A DNA stretch of 44,985 nucleotides, taken from a virus. The position numbers were made by a program, and so were the translations under genes. Of this stretch, positions 16,623 to 24,009 are shown piece after piece. Each line of letters starts with the position of its first letter. The stretch's first letter is position 1. The notes under the pieces are model-generated. The model searched no databases, had not been told where the DNA came from, and saw only the letters and a list, made by a program, of their open reading frames with translations. The DNA is taken from the IMG/VR virus record IMGVR_UViG_3300042905_006708, positions 1 through 44,985 of that record, one strand, 5' to 3'.

Positions 16623-16648
16623 CGATAATTCGCCTGTGCGAATTATCG
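16623..16648 (+). terminator. perfect 11-bp hairpin followed by T-runs
   Basis: Stem 16623-16633 / 16638-16648 with a CTGT loop. T-runs follow only after short gaps (16653-16657 and 16665-16672), so it is either a weak terminator between the operon and gp32 or a leader structure protecting and regulating gp32 mRNA. Confidence 0.55.
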
Positions 16649-16674
16649 AGCAGTTTTTAAGCAGTCTTTTTTAA

Positions 16675-16691
16675 ATCCGCCTTTGGTGGAT
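16675..16691 (+). promoter_or_regulatory. hairpin just upstream of the gp32 ribosome site
   Basis: ATCCGCC pairs with GGTGGAT (one G-T wobble) around a TTT loop, ending one base before the GGGAG ribosome site of gp32. T4 gp32 represses its own translation from a leader pseudoknot and adjoining single-stranded region. This hairpin is placed where an equivalent operator would act. Confidence 0.45.
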
Positions 16692-16701
16692 GGGAGTTTG
16701 T

Positions 16702-17640
16702 ATGTCTACAGAAGATTTAGGTTTTGATTCACTTGATGATAAGCAATTTACCGCAGAGGTAAATCGTCTTAACAAGGAAGTTGGAGGAATGGACAATTAT
16801 GTCCGTCTTCCAGAAAAAGATGGTTTCGTTGCTCTACGGTTTTTGCCAAAGCTTAAAAACAAACCATTTTATTTAGCATGTCGTGTACATCGTTTGGGAG
16901 TATATCCAAACAGCAAAACAGTGTTTTGCACACGCAAATTAATTTCAACGCCCCGTGGCGACCGTTGGCTCGCAACATCCCCGGACAACGATTGCCCTAT
17001 TTGCATTAAGTACAATGCACTTTGGGAACAGACCAAAAAGATGACTAACAAAAATGAAATCGAGAAGGTTCAATCTCTTGCTCGTAGCATTAAGCCAGCC
17101 GAACGCTATTACTACAATGTAATCGTGCGTTCACAAGTAAACACAAAGACCAAAACACTTGAAACAAATGTTGGTCCAAAAGTTTATTCGTGCCCTAAAC
17201 AGGTGCATGAAATTGTAGTGCAATCAATTACTGGATCAGAAATTTCTGGTCGCAGGAAACTTGGTGATATTGCACATCCAGTTACTGGGCGTGATTTCAG
17301 GCTTGTCAAACAAATCAAGGGTGGTGCCTATCCTGATTATGGGCAGTCTGCTTTTGAGGATATCAGCATTCTTGGCACAGATGAACAGATCAGAAGCTGG
17401 GTGAAAAGTTATCATGATTTGGAAGCGATTCCAGTAATGCTTCCTATTGAAGAAATTCGTAAGATCTTGTCCAGCTTCCTTGATGGTGATGTCCAGCAGC
17501 CAAAAGCTGCTACTTCTACTGTGTCGGCAAGCACATCAAAGCCTTCTTCCGAAAAGGTTGAAAGCAAGATGGCAGAGGACATCGAAGGAGTTCTTGATAG
17601 TGATTGGGACACAGCTCTCAAGAACATTGGGGTTCAGTAA
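16702..17640 (+). CDS. 32: single-stranded DNA-binding protein, gp32-like
   Basis: Coats single-stranded DNA at the fork and during recombination. The zinc ligands fit T4 gp32: H63, C76, then C98 and C101 in DNDCPICIKYNALW (T4 uses His64, Cys77, Cys87, Cys90; the loop is longer here). An OB-fold core surrounds this. The last 60 residues form a Ser/Thr/Pro linker and an acidic tail (EDIEGVLDSDWDTALKN) expected to bind partner proteins. 312 residues against 301 in T4. ATG 16702 is chosen for the GGGAG five bases upstream. The codon use is less AT-rich than its neighbours, as expected for a highly expressed gene. Two leader hairpins suggest autoregulation. Confidence 0.95.
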   Translation: MSTEDLGFDSLDDKQFTAEVNRLNKEVGGMDNYVRLPEKDGFVALRFLPKLKNKPFYLACRVHRLGVYPNSKTVFCTRKLISTPRGDRWLATSPDNDCPICIKYNALWEQTKKMTNKNEIEKVQSLARSIKPAERYYYNVIVRSQVNTKTKTLETNVGPKVYSCPKQVHEIVVQSITGSEISGRRKLGDIAHPVTGRDFRLVKQIKGGAYPDYGQSAFEDISILGTDEQIRSWVKSYHDLEAIPVMLPIEEIRKILSSFLDGDVQQPKAATSTVSASTSKPSSEKVESKMAEDIEGVLDSDWDTALKNIGVQ

Positions 17641-17646
17641 TAAATA
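17641..17646 (+). promoter_or_regulatory. TAAATA late-type box with SD-containing leader
   Basis: AATAAATA begins directly at the gp32 stop and ends 14 bases before the ATG at 17661. GGAGG lies in between. Confidence 0.4.
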
Positions 17647-17660
17647 ACTGTGGAGGTATT

Positions 17661-17831
17661 ATGAAAATCATTACTATTATTTTGGCAACTTTATTATTTG
17701 TAAGTACTTTAGGTTGCCAAACTTCTTTTACAAGCACTTGTTGTGACATATGCAAAGTAAAATCTTGCAATTGTCATGGAAAAGCAAACAATTGTGTTTG
17801 CCATGAGGAGAATTGTGTATGTCAGCGTTAA
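17661..17831 (+). CDS. Cys-rich small secreted protein or lipoprotein
   Basis: 56 residues. The start has a signal sequence (MKIITIILATLLFVSTLGC) ending in a Cys that could be lipidated, although the -3 residue is Thr rather than the usual Leu. The mature part has nine more Cys and two His in 37 residues, arranged as CC, CxxC, CxC and repeated CxCH-type units (CNCHG; CVCHE; CVCQ), like a metallothionein. GGAGG lies seven bases upstream. Function is unknown; metal binding at the cell surface or lysis timing are guesses. It overlaps the next ORF by 13 bases. Confidence 0.72.
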   Translation: MKIITIILATLLFVSTLGCQTSFTSTCCDICKVKSCNCHGKANNCVCHEENCVCQR

Positions 17832-18052
17832 CTTTCTTTGCATCATTTTTGATTATGATGCAATCTGGAACGAATTGCCCGACATGACCATCTGCTTCTT
17901 CTAGTACTAGCCGGTCGGCGAGTACTAGAAGCTACCAGACTCAGCGACCAACATACAGACCTGCACAGTATGCTGGTAATGCTACAAGTCAAAAACGTGT
18001 GGCGACAAGACCGCAGTATCAGCCTCAGAAAAGGGTGATTAGAACAAGATAA
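17819..18052 (+). pseudogene. small secreted-type ORF split by an in-frame TGA: readthrough candidate or broken gene
   Basis: The frame opens at ATG 17819, eight bases after GAGGAG. It encodes a hydrophobic signal-like stretch (MSALTFFASFLIMMQSGTNC) and hits TGA at 17885-17887. The same frame then continues open for 54 more codons to TAA at 18050, with a Ser/Arg/Gln/Tyr-rich tail (TRSYQTQRPTYRPAQY; RPQYQPQKRVIRTR) of protein-like composition. There is no alternative ATG after the TGA. The TGA is followed by C, a leaky context, and ten bases later by a perfect 11-bp hairpin. Possibilities are stop readthrough, selenocysteine-type recoding, simple decay, or a sequencing error. Other genes here use TGA as a normal stop. 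Confidence 0.5.
17898..17931 (+). promoter_or_regulatory. stem-loop immediately downstream of the in-frame TGA
   Basis: Perfect stem 17898-17908 / 17921-17931. The 12-base loop can form a further GCC/GGC pairing with a GGTC tip. The stem starts ten bases after the TGA. Position and shape are those of readthrough-stimulating or SECIS-like elements, but it could also just be coding sequence. Confidence 0.5.
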
Positions 18053-18073
18053 AGACCAGACCTGTTAATTTTC

Positions 18074-18108
18074 AAAAGTGCTCGCTTTTTGCGGGCACTT
18101 TTTTTTTT
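18074..18108 (+). terminator. rho-independent terminator
   Basis: Stem 18077-18085 / 18091-18099 (one G-T wobble), loop TTTTT, then about ten T residues; an A-run precedes the stem. It separates the gp32/lipoprotein unit from uvsX. The rest of 18109-18171 holds no gene; it is an AT-rich leader with AAAGGAA before uvsX. Confidence 0.9.
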
Positions 18109-18171
18109 ATACACTCTTTTAATTTGGGTTAAGCAATAAATCCGGCATCCAATGACAAAAGGAATTTAATC

Positions 18172-19371
18172 ATGGCGAAGTCTAAAAAAGATGGTTTTGA
18201 CGATATTTTTACTCAAATGGCGCAAGACACTGGCGCACAAGTAGTTGCAAATCTGGACGTTGCAAAATATTTTATTGATACTGGTAATCTTGCTATTAAT
18301 TATTGTTGCTCAGGCAAGTTTATCAAAGGTGGAATTCCCGGTGGAAGATTAACCGAAATTTATGGTCCTAGTGCATCAAGCAAAAGTTTGATTGGCAGTA
18401 ACGTCCTTGCAGGCGTTCAAAAACTTGGAGGCATCGGTATCATTCTTGATACTGAGAATGCGATTAATGGTCAGTTCATGCAACAAGCTACCAAATGCGA
18501 TATCAACAAAGTAATCAGATATACTCCTGTTACTTTAGAGGATTGTTTCGGAACAATTTATAGAGCTATTGATTATATTCGTAGGAAAAGAAAAATCGAA
18601 GTTCCGATGGTTATTGTTTATGATTCCATTTCTGTATCACCAAGTGCTAGGGAATTGAGAGAGACTCAACTTCCAGAAGGTTATTCCAAGGCTGATTTCA
18701 AGAGAATAGTAGGATCTAATGAACAGCCGGGAGAAAGAGCTAAGATTTGTTCTAAGGAACTAAGAAAGCTTAATACTGAGATGGAACAAAACGATGTTAC
18801 CGTTGTTGTTTTGAATCAAATTAGAGATAAAATTGGCGTTATGTATGGAAGCCCAGAAACCACAGCTGCTGGTGGTCAAGGATTGCCTTTTTATGCGTCT
18901 TTGAGAATTAGATCACAGACTCAAAAGAAGATTGAAACCAAGATTGTTGGTTCTCAAAAGAAAAAGATTATGGGAATTAATATTAAAATTCAAAATAAGA
19001 AGAACAGGTCTTATCGTCCATTTGTTGAAGTTGATAATATTCCTTTGTATTTTGACAAAGGAATCAATCCACTTGGTGGATGCTTGGGTGCTTTGATTGA
19101 CGCAAACAAGATTACGCCTCAAGGTGCTGGTAAGTTTTTGATTAATTCAAGCCTTACTAATGGTGAAGAGGTTTCGTTTAGGTCTTCTATGGAAAGAAAT
19201 GATATTCCTTTGGAGATTGCATATAAATATCCAGGATTATTTGATGCAGAATCCGAGCTTGAAATCAGAAGTTATTTAGATCCTCATCTTGACGCAATCA
19301 ATTATGTTTGCGATGGTGAAATCTCAGATGTTGGCGAAGATGAAAGTGAAATCGACGATCTTTTAGCTTGA
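18172..19371 (+). CDS. uvsX: UvsX/RecA-like recombinase
   Basis: Strand-exchange protein for recombination-dependent replication and repair. The RecA core shows Walker A GPSASSKS (residues 65-72). As in T4 UvsX, the canonical Gly before Lys is replaced, here by Ser. Other landmarks are IILDTENA, VPMVIVYDSI (Walker B, D151), VVVLNQIRDKIGVMYG, and the DNA-binding loop region TTAAGGQGLPFYASLRIR. The C-terminus is acidic (DVGEDESEIDDLLA), similar to RecA/UvsX regulatory tails. 399 residues (T4: 391). AAAGGAA lies upstream. It is followed closely by two small genes, likely one operon. Confidence 0.95.
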   Translation: MAKSKKDGFDDIFTQMAQDTGAQVVANLDVAKYFIDTGNLAINYCCSGKFIKGGIPGGRLTEIYGPSASSKSLIGSNVLAGVQKLGGIGIILDTENAINGQFMQQATKCDINKVIRYTPVTLEDCFGTIYRAIDYIRRKRKIEVPMVIVYDSISVSPSARELRETQLPEGYSKADFKRIVGSNEQPGERAKICSKELRKLNTEMEQNDVTVVVLNQIRDKIGVMYGSPETTAAGGQGLPFYASLRIRSQTQKKIETKIVGSQKKKIMGINIKIQNKKNRSYRPFVEVDNIPLYFDKGINPLGGCLGALIDANKITPQGAGKFLINSSLTNGEEVSFRSSMERNDIPLEIAYKYPGLFDAESELEIRSYLDPHLDAINYVCDGEISDVGEDESEIDDLLA

Positions 19372-19379
19372 GGTGAATC

Positions 19380-19853
19380 ATGAAAACTTGCTTATTATTG
19401 ACAAGTCCAGATGGTAAACAGATGCCTACCAACCAGTCAAATTATGATTTGCTGGTTGAGTTTATTGATTATTTCAAATTAACAACTCAATTTGTTAAGC
19501 TTGAAGATGAAAGCAAAATGCTGGACATTCCACAAATTGCCAGCATATTTTGTGATAGCAATTATCATTCAAATGTGGAATTTATTTCCAAGTCATCAGT
19601 TAACACATGTCCCGTTCCACAAGAAAGTGGTAATTCATCAAATTATATTCGCAAGAAAATTAAAGATCAGTTTATAAAAAACAGGATTATTACGTTTAAA
19701 GAAATTTGTAAAATGTTTGAGTCTCTTAATTATTCTTTGGCAGCGTTAAATAATCACTTTAAGATTGTTCGACAAGATCTTGTTGCAGGAGGATGGATTG
19801 TCAACAAGATCAAGAACGGTCTATATCAGCTAGAAAAAGTAAATGGTGATTAA
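19380..19853 (+). CDS. unknown protein with winged-helix-like C-terminus
   Basis: 157 residues. The last 55 residues (ITFKEICKMFESLNYSLAALNNHFKIVRQDLVAGGWIVNKIKNGLYQLEK) read like a helix-turn-helix with a wing, so DNA binding is plausible. The N-terminus (KTCLLLTSPDGKQMPTNQSN) has no recognisable family. GAGG lies upstream, and the stop overlaps the start of the next gene by one base. Location after uvsX suggests recombination or regulation; this is inference. Confidence 0.62.
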   Translation: MKTCLLLTSPDGKQMPTNQSNYDLLVEFIDYFKLTTQFVKLEDESKMLDIPQIASIFCDSNYHSNVEFISKSSVNTCPVPQESGNSSNYIRKKIKDQFIKNRIITFKEICKMFESLNYSLAALNNHFKIVRQDLVAGGWIVNKIKNGLYQLEKVNGD

Positions 19854-20302
19854 TGAACAGATTAGAAAATGTTGTTGACGCTGCCAAGCAAGCCGATTTA
19901 ATGAGCAGCATTTTGGAACCTTATAGTTTTCCAAAATTTGATGCTAGTGTTGAACATGCTTTAACGCCATACAAAGTATGGCGTTTTCCACTGGATGGCT
20001 ATGATATAATTGTATATTTTACCAAATCAGGTGGTAAAGATTGCAAAATATCATCATTACAAGTATGGTCTGAAGATTTCTTAATTTTACCATTTAATGT
20101 TTCTGTTAAAGTTGCTAAAATCTTTTTGAAAGAAAAAAATTTAAGTTTGTTTCTTTTGAAGAATTATGACAAACTTTTGTATTGTTGGACTAAGATGACT
20201 ACATTAGATGGAGAATTGTTAAAGCCAATTGACGAATCGGTGCTAGAGAAAACATATGGAGACTTTTCTTACTTTTTAATAAAAGAAGAATTTTCTTTTT
20301 GA
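19853..20302 (+). CDS. unknown small protein in the uvsX operon
   Basis: 149 residues, alpha/beta, with no recognised family. Segments include SFPKFDASVEHALTPYKVWR and YDIIVYFTKSGGKDCKISSL. Its start overlaps the upstream stop (TAATG), so it is co-translated. No signal peptide or membrane segment. Confidence 0.62.
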   Translation: MNRLENVVDAAKQADLMSSILEPYSFPKFDASVEHALTPYKVWRFPLDGYDIIVYFTKSGGKDCKISSLQVWSEDFLILPFNVSVKVAKIFLKEKNLSLFLLKNYDKLLYCWTKMTTLDGELLKPIDESVLEKTYGDFSYFLIKEEFSF

Positions 20303-20353
20303 TTCTGATCTAAATACTGTTGGGGCACAGGACTTACATCTTGTGAAATAAAA

Positions 20354-20674
20354 ATGAGCAATCCCGTTAGTAAAGTCCAGAACAAGAGAATACAATCTTC
20401 GATAATTAAACATCTTGAAAAATATGGCACAATACAAATTAATCTTCCAGATGATAATTTGCTTGAAATAGGTGTTTTAGAAGAAGACGATCAGGGAAAT
20501 TTGAAAAGAGGCGAATCTTATTGTTATGTTATCGTAAAAAATGAAATGAGAGCAACAGTAATAGACAAGTATAATTTAGGTATAAGATTTTCAGCAGATG
20601 AAAACCTTATTGTAATGGATGATAAATTTGTAGATTCTGATGGAAAAAATGTTAAAACAATTAATGTTGCTTGA
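20354..20674 (+). CDS. unknown small protein
   Basis: 106 residues, starting MSNPVSKVQNKRIQSSIIKHLEKYG. The sequence is beta-rich afterwards (TIQINLPDDNLLEIGVLEED; YCYVIVKNEMRATVIDKYN). No family recognised. No SD is visible before the ATG. A GGCACAGGACTTA motif upstream has a partner (GGCTCTGGACTAA) before the next gene, which may reflect shared regulation. Confidence 0.55.
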   Translation: MSNPVSKVQNKRIQSSIIKHLEKYGTIQINLPDDNLLEIGVLEEDDQGNLKRGESYCYVIVKNEMRATVIDKYNLGIRFSADENLIVMDDKFVDSDGKNVKTINVA

Positions 20675-20725
20675 TTTTTAACACTAATTTAAAATGTTAC
20701 AACTTTTTGGCTCTGGACTAAAACA

Positions 20726-21001
20726 ATGAAAAAGAGCGAATCTTACAGTACACAAGTACTTCTTACAAGTGTAAACAACAAGCTTCTTGAATTCTTGTAC
20801 ACAAGATTCAAGTATCGATATCAGGACGATTTGGCTCAAGCATTTTCGGCTATTTCTTCCGAAAAACTGCTTGAACCTATTCATGATTCTCTAAACTGTT
20901 CGGAAGATAGCAGTAGTTTTCATTATAGAGTAGAGTGCTTGGCACAAGCTTTATCAAATGAATTTAACAAGAGAAATTTGGATGAATATGGGTTGTCTTA
21001 A
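20726..21001 (+). CDS. unknown small protein
   Basis: 91 residues, helical, with no family recognised (KLLEFLYTRFKYRYQDDLAQAF; CLAQALSNEFNKRNLDEYG). No SD. It is preceded by the GGCTCTGGACTAA motif. A strong hairpin follows about 50 bases after the stop and probably ends this transcription unit. Confidence 0.55.
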   Translation: MKKSESYSTQVLLTSVNNKLLEFLYTRFKYRYQDDLAQAFSAISSEKLLEPIHDSLNCSEDSSSFHYRVECLAQALSNEFNKRNLDEYGLS

Positions 21002-21050
21002 GTTCTAAAGGGGGTGATTCCAGACCGATAACCCAAATTTGTCAAAACAC

Positions 21051-21087
21051 TATGCGAACCTATGATTTAAACACATAGGTTCGCATA
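21051..21087 (+). terminator. perfect 14-bp hairpin, probable terminator
   Basis: Stem 21051-21064 / 21074-21087 with a nine-base loop, followed by AAATTTTAAT. The T-run is short, so termination may be partial; processing or mRNA protection are alternatives. Confidence 0.6.
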
Positions 21088-21128
21088 AAATTTTAATCCT
21101 TGAATTAATATAAAAAACGATTATGATC

Positions 21129-21154
21129 AATCTCTTCTACCAACAGAAGAGATT
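21129..21154 (+). promoter_or_regulatory. 10-bp leader hairpin upstream of the Ski2-like helicase
   Basis: Stem 21129-21138 / 21145-21154 with loop ACCAAC. It ends 17 bases before the ATG at 21172. Likely a 5' leader structure affecting stability or translation of the helicase mRNA. Confidence 0.5.
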
Positions 21155-21171
21155 CACAGAGAAGCTAAATT

Positions 21172-23154
21172 ATGGAAATTGTAGAAATTACTGATGCTAA
21201 TCCAATAAACACAAATACATACTCTCCGCTAAAATACGATAAGTTTGAAGAATTCAATCCAGTACAAAGCTCAGTTCTCCCATTTGCAGACAAAGATAAC
21301 AATTGCGTTATATCAGCTGCCACAAGTTCTGGAAAAACCGTAATTGCTGAATTTTTTATTACGCAATCTTGCTTACAACTTAATAAAAAAGCTATCTATG
21401 TATGCCCTCTAAAAGCACTAGCTAGCGAAAAATATAGTGAATGGAAAGATTCATCTCATGAATATTCATTGAAAAATATTGGTTATTTTACAGAAGGCGG
21501 AAAATCAAAAAATGATGATTTTGATATTGGAATATTCACAATAGAAGGACTTTGCCATAAGTTAATTACAAAAACAGAAATATTCAAAGATGTGGATGTT
21601 ATTGTAATTGATGAAGCGCATTTGCTTGGAGCAGAGAACAGAGGACACTTCCTTGAATTCGCTTTAATGTATATCACGAAAATATGCCCTTGCAGAATTG
21701 TTTTTTTATCTGGAACTCTTGCAAACGGAAAAGAATTAGCTCAATGGTTGTGTAATTTAAACAAAAAACAAACTATTTATCTCAAAAGCACTTACAGACC
21801 AGTACCTTTAAATATACATTACAGAAAATACGAAGAATCCGACTATGATGATGGATTGCCGTCTGAATTGGTTGAATCAACTTTAAGTCTTGTCAAAAAA
21901 CATCCTAATGATAAATTTCTTGTATTCGTACACAGTAAAGCAACAGGTAAAAAACTAAAACAATTATTCTTAAAATCAGGACATACAAGTGATTTTCATT
22001 GTGCAGATCTTAAATCAATTGAAAGAAATAAAATAGAGAAACAGTTTAAGAACGGTGACCTCAGAATACTTGTTGCAACAAGTACTCTTGCAGCAGGGGT
22101 AAATTTGCCTGCTAGGCGTGTTATTGTGTTTGGGGTAACCAGAGGCAAGCAATTCGTAGATAAGGCTGAGATAGGCCAAATGATGGGCCGTGCAGGCAGG
22201 AAAGGTATAGATACAGAAGGCGATGTCTACATCTTCATTCCAGAAAGCAAAAAATTCTATGCTTCAGAACTAAAGAAGATTGATCCAATCAAATCTTCTT
22301 TACTTGAAATTGACAAAAGAGACGAATATCCAAATTTAGCTTTTTATATACTTTCTTTAATATTTAGCAAAAACTATAACACAGATGAAAAATTGATTGA
22401 TATTATCAAAACATCATTTGCCTGTGAGCGTGGAATGATTCATATTGATAAAATTAATAAAACTATTGCTAGATTAATATCTTTTAAGTTTATAGAAAAA
22501 AATGATAATGTTTACAATATTACTAAAATTGGATCTTTATCATGTTATTATTTTATTGATCCTTATGATTTGTTTTCTTATCAAATGAATTTTTATGGAT
22601 TAATAAAAAACAATATGTTGAAAGATAGTTTAGTTTCCTACGCTCTAGCAAACATACCATCAAAGAATTCAACATATATTTCTTCTGAAGAGGCTAGTTT
22701 TTGTTTTAATTATAAAAGTAGGTTGCAGGAACTTCTAAAAGATAAGTTTTATGAATCAGCTTGTATTAAATATGGATTTTCGTATTGGTGTTTGATGCAT
22801 GGAAATAATTTGGGTCCATTGGCTTATTTGAAAGAACCATTACAAAATGATATTGGTAGAATCACATCATGTTTAGCTATGATGTCTAAAATTTGTGGAT
22901 GGAACAATTCAGACTTCTTTTATAATCTTTCAAAGAGACTGATATACGGTGTTCGTGTTGAATTGTTGGGATTAGTTGAAATTAAGAATATTGGTAAAAT
23001 TAGAGCTGAAAAATTATACAGTAGTGGGTTTAAAAATAAACAAGATGTCATGAATAATTTAGAAAAAGCTAGTAAAGCTGTGGGTCTTACAGTTGATGTC
23101 TTAAGGGTTTCTTGTCTTCTGGACCAAAAAAGCCAACAGGATATTCAATCTTGA
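21172..23154 (+). CDS. Ski2/Hel308-like SF2 helicase
   Basis: 660 residues. Motifs: Q-like FNPVQSSVLPF, Walker A ATSSGKT (50-56), YVCPLKALASEK (Ia), DEAH (147-150), LSGTLANGKELAQWL (III), FVHSKATGKKL (IV), ATSTLAAGVNLPARRVI (V) and GQMMGRAGRKG (VI). This is the Ski2-family signature rather than RecQ or DEAD-box. After the helicase core come a winged-helix-like part and a C-terminal helix-hairpin-helix (KNIGKIRAEKLYSSGFKN), as in Hel308. Hel308 acts on stalled forks in archaea and eukaryotes; a fork or recombination role here is inferred. Its last 68 bases overlap a convergent gene. Confidence 0.85.
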   Translation: MEIVEITDANPINTNTYSPLKYDKFEEFNPVQSSVLPFADKDNNCVISAATSSGKTVIAEFFITQSCLQLNKKAIYVCPLKALASEKYSEWKDSSHEYSLKNIGYFTEGGKSKNDDFDIGIFTIEGLCHKLITKTEIFKDVDVIVIDEAHLLGAENRGHFLEFALMYITKICPCRIVFLSGTLANGKELAQWLCNLNKKQTIYLKSTYRPVPLNIHYRKYEESDYDDGLPSELVESTLSLVKKHPNDKFLVFVHSKATGKKLKQLFLKSGHTSDFHCADLKSIERNKIEKQFKNGDLRILVATSTLAAGVNLPARRVIVFGVTRGKQFVDKAEIGQMMGRAGRKGIDTEGDVYIFIPESKKFYASELKKIDPIKSSLLEIDKRDEYPNLAFYILSLIFSKNYNTDEKLIDIIKTSFACERGMIHIDKINKTIARLISFKFIEKNDNVYNITKIGSLSCYYFIDPYDLFSYQMNFYGLIKNNMLKDSLVSYALANIPSKNSTYISSEEASFCFNYKSRLQELLKDKFYESACIKYGFSYWCLMHGNNLGPLAYLKEPLQNDIGRITSCLAMMSKICGWNNSDFFYNLSKRLIYGVRVELLGLVEIKNIGKIRAEKLYSSGFKNKQDVMNNLEKASKAVGLTVDVLRVSCLLDQKSQQDIQS

Positions 23155-23350
23155 TTGTTTTGTGTTCTCCGTCTTTTTTTTCCTCCCACATGCGTATTTG
23201 TTCTACATCCATGCCAAGTTCTAAAAAGTGGCAATTGTCTTCAGCAAATACTGGAAGTTTCATCTTTTTTTCGTTAATCAGGATATTAACTTGACAATAT
23301 CCTGATTTTGGGTCATAACACAAACACGATTTGCATTTTTTTTCTTGCAT
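23087..23350 (-). CDS. small Cys-rich, zinc-ribbon-like protein
   Basis: 87 residues: MQEKKCKSCLCYDPKSGYCQ at the start, then a conserved-looking CHFLEL at about residue 40. Cys residues 6, 9 (or 11), 19 and 40 could bind one zinc. An AGGAT lies about ten bases upstream. It is antisense to the 3' end of the helicase for 68 bases, a true convergent overlap rather than a shadow since most of it lies outside. No family recognised. Confidence 0.55.
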   Translation of the reverse strand: MQEKKCKSCLCYDPKSGYCQVNILINEKKMKLPVFAEDNCHFLELGMDVEQIRMWEEKKDGEHKTIKIEYPVGFFGPEDKKPLRHQL

Positions 23351-23394
23351 TTTTTTTGAATCCTGTTATTCTTTGTTATTAAAGGAGTGTTACA

Positions 23395-24009
23395 ATGAAT
23401 AAACTAATTATAGGTTTGGCAGGACAAGCAGCAGCTGGAAAAGACACAGTTGCTGATATTTTAATTCCAGAACTTAATAAAATCGCAGGATATGATTTTG
23501 TAAGAGATTCATTTGCTGGCAATGTAAAGAAAATTTTCGCACAAGCATTTCAGGTTGATCTTCCATTTATTGAATCATGGAAAAGAAGCCCTACTCCTCC
23601 TCATGGATTCTTGATCCCTGTTAGAAAAGGCCTACAACTAATTGGTGATGGATTCAGACAAATCAAATCTGATGTTTGGATTGATTATGTTCTAGAGAAC
23701 CCACAACATGATATCGTTGTTTCAGATGTTCGCTATTGCAATGAAGCAGTTAACATTAAGAAAAAGCAAGGAATTAATATTGTTTTGATTAGACCTGACA
23801 AGATGAACAATGATGACAATGATAGTGAGAAGATAATTGGTCAAGTAGCTTTGCACTTTGAAAAGATGGAGTATAACGGTCCTATCACATATAATCAGAC
23901 ATATCCAATGTTTGATTATTTTTTGAAAAATGATGGTGATCTAGATCGATTGAGAAATAGAGTTATCAATCATTTGCTTCCTTTTATTGTTTCCAAAATG
24001 ACTCGTTAG
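23395..24009 (+). CDS. deoxynucleoside monophosphate kinase
   Basis: Phosphorylates dNMPs to dNDPs for phage DNA synthesis, as T4 gp1 does. P-loop GLAGQAAAGKDT (residues 7-18) is of the adenylate-kinase/dNMP-kinase form. RKGLQLIGDGFRQIKSDVWIDYV and VVSDVRYCNEA are the substrate-site and second acidic segments of this family. 204 residues. AAAGGAG lies upstream. With dCMP deaminase and ThyX it makes up a dTTP-supply set. It converges on the gp4-like gene with a four-base overlap. Confidence 0.88.
   Translation: MNKLIIGLAGQAAAGKDTVADILIPELNKIAGYDFVRDSFAGNVKKIFAQAFQVDLPFIESWKRSPTPPHGFLIPVRKGLQLIGDGFRQIKSDVWIDYVLENPQHDIVVSDVRYCNEAVNIKKKQGINIVLIRPDKMNNDDNDSEKIIGQVALHFEKMEYNGPITYNQTYPMFDYFLKNDGDLDRLRNRVINHLLPFIVSKMTR

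Noticed and set aside
17885-17887. TGA as a sense codon throughout the genome (code change)
   Set aside because: Clear genes such as gp47, polA and uvsX end in TGA at the expected protein end, and Trp is encoded by TGG, so a genome-wide reassignment is not supported.
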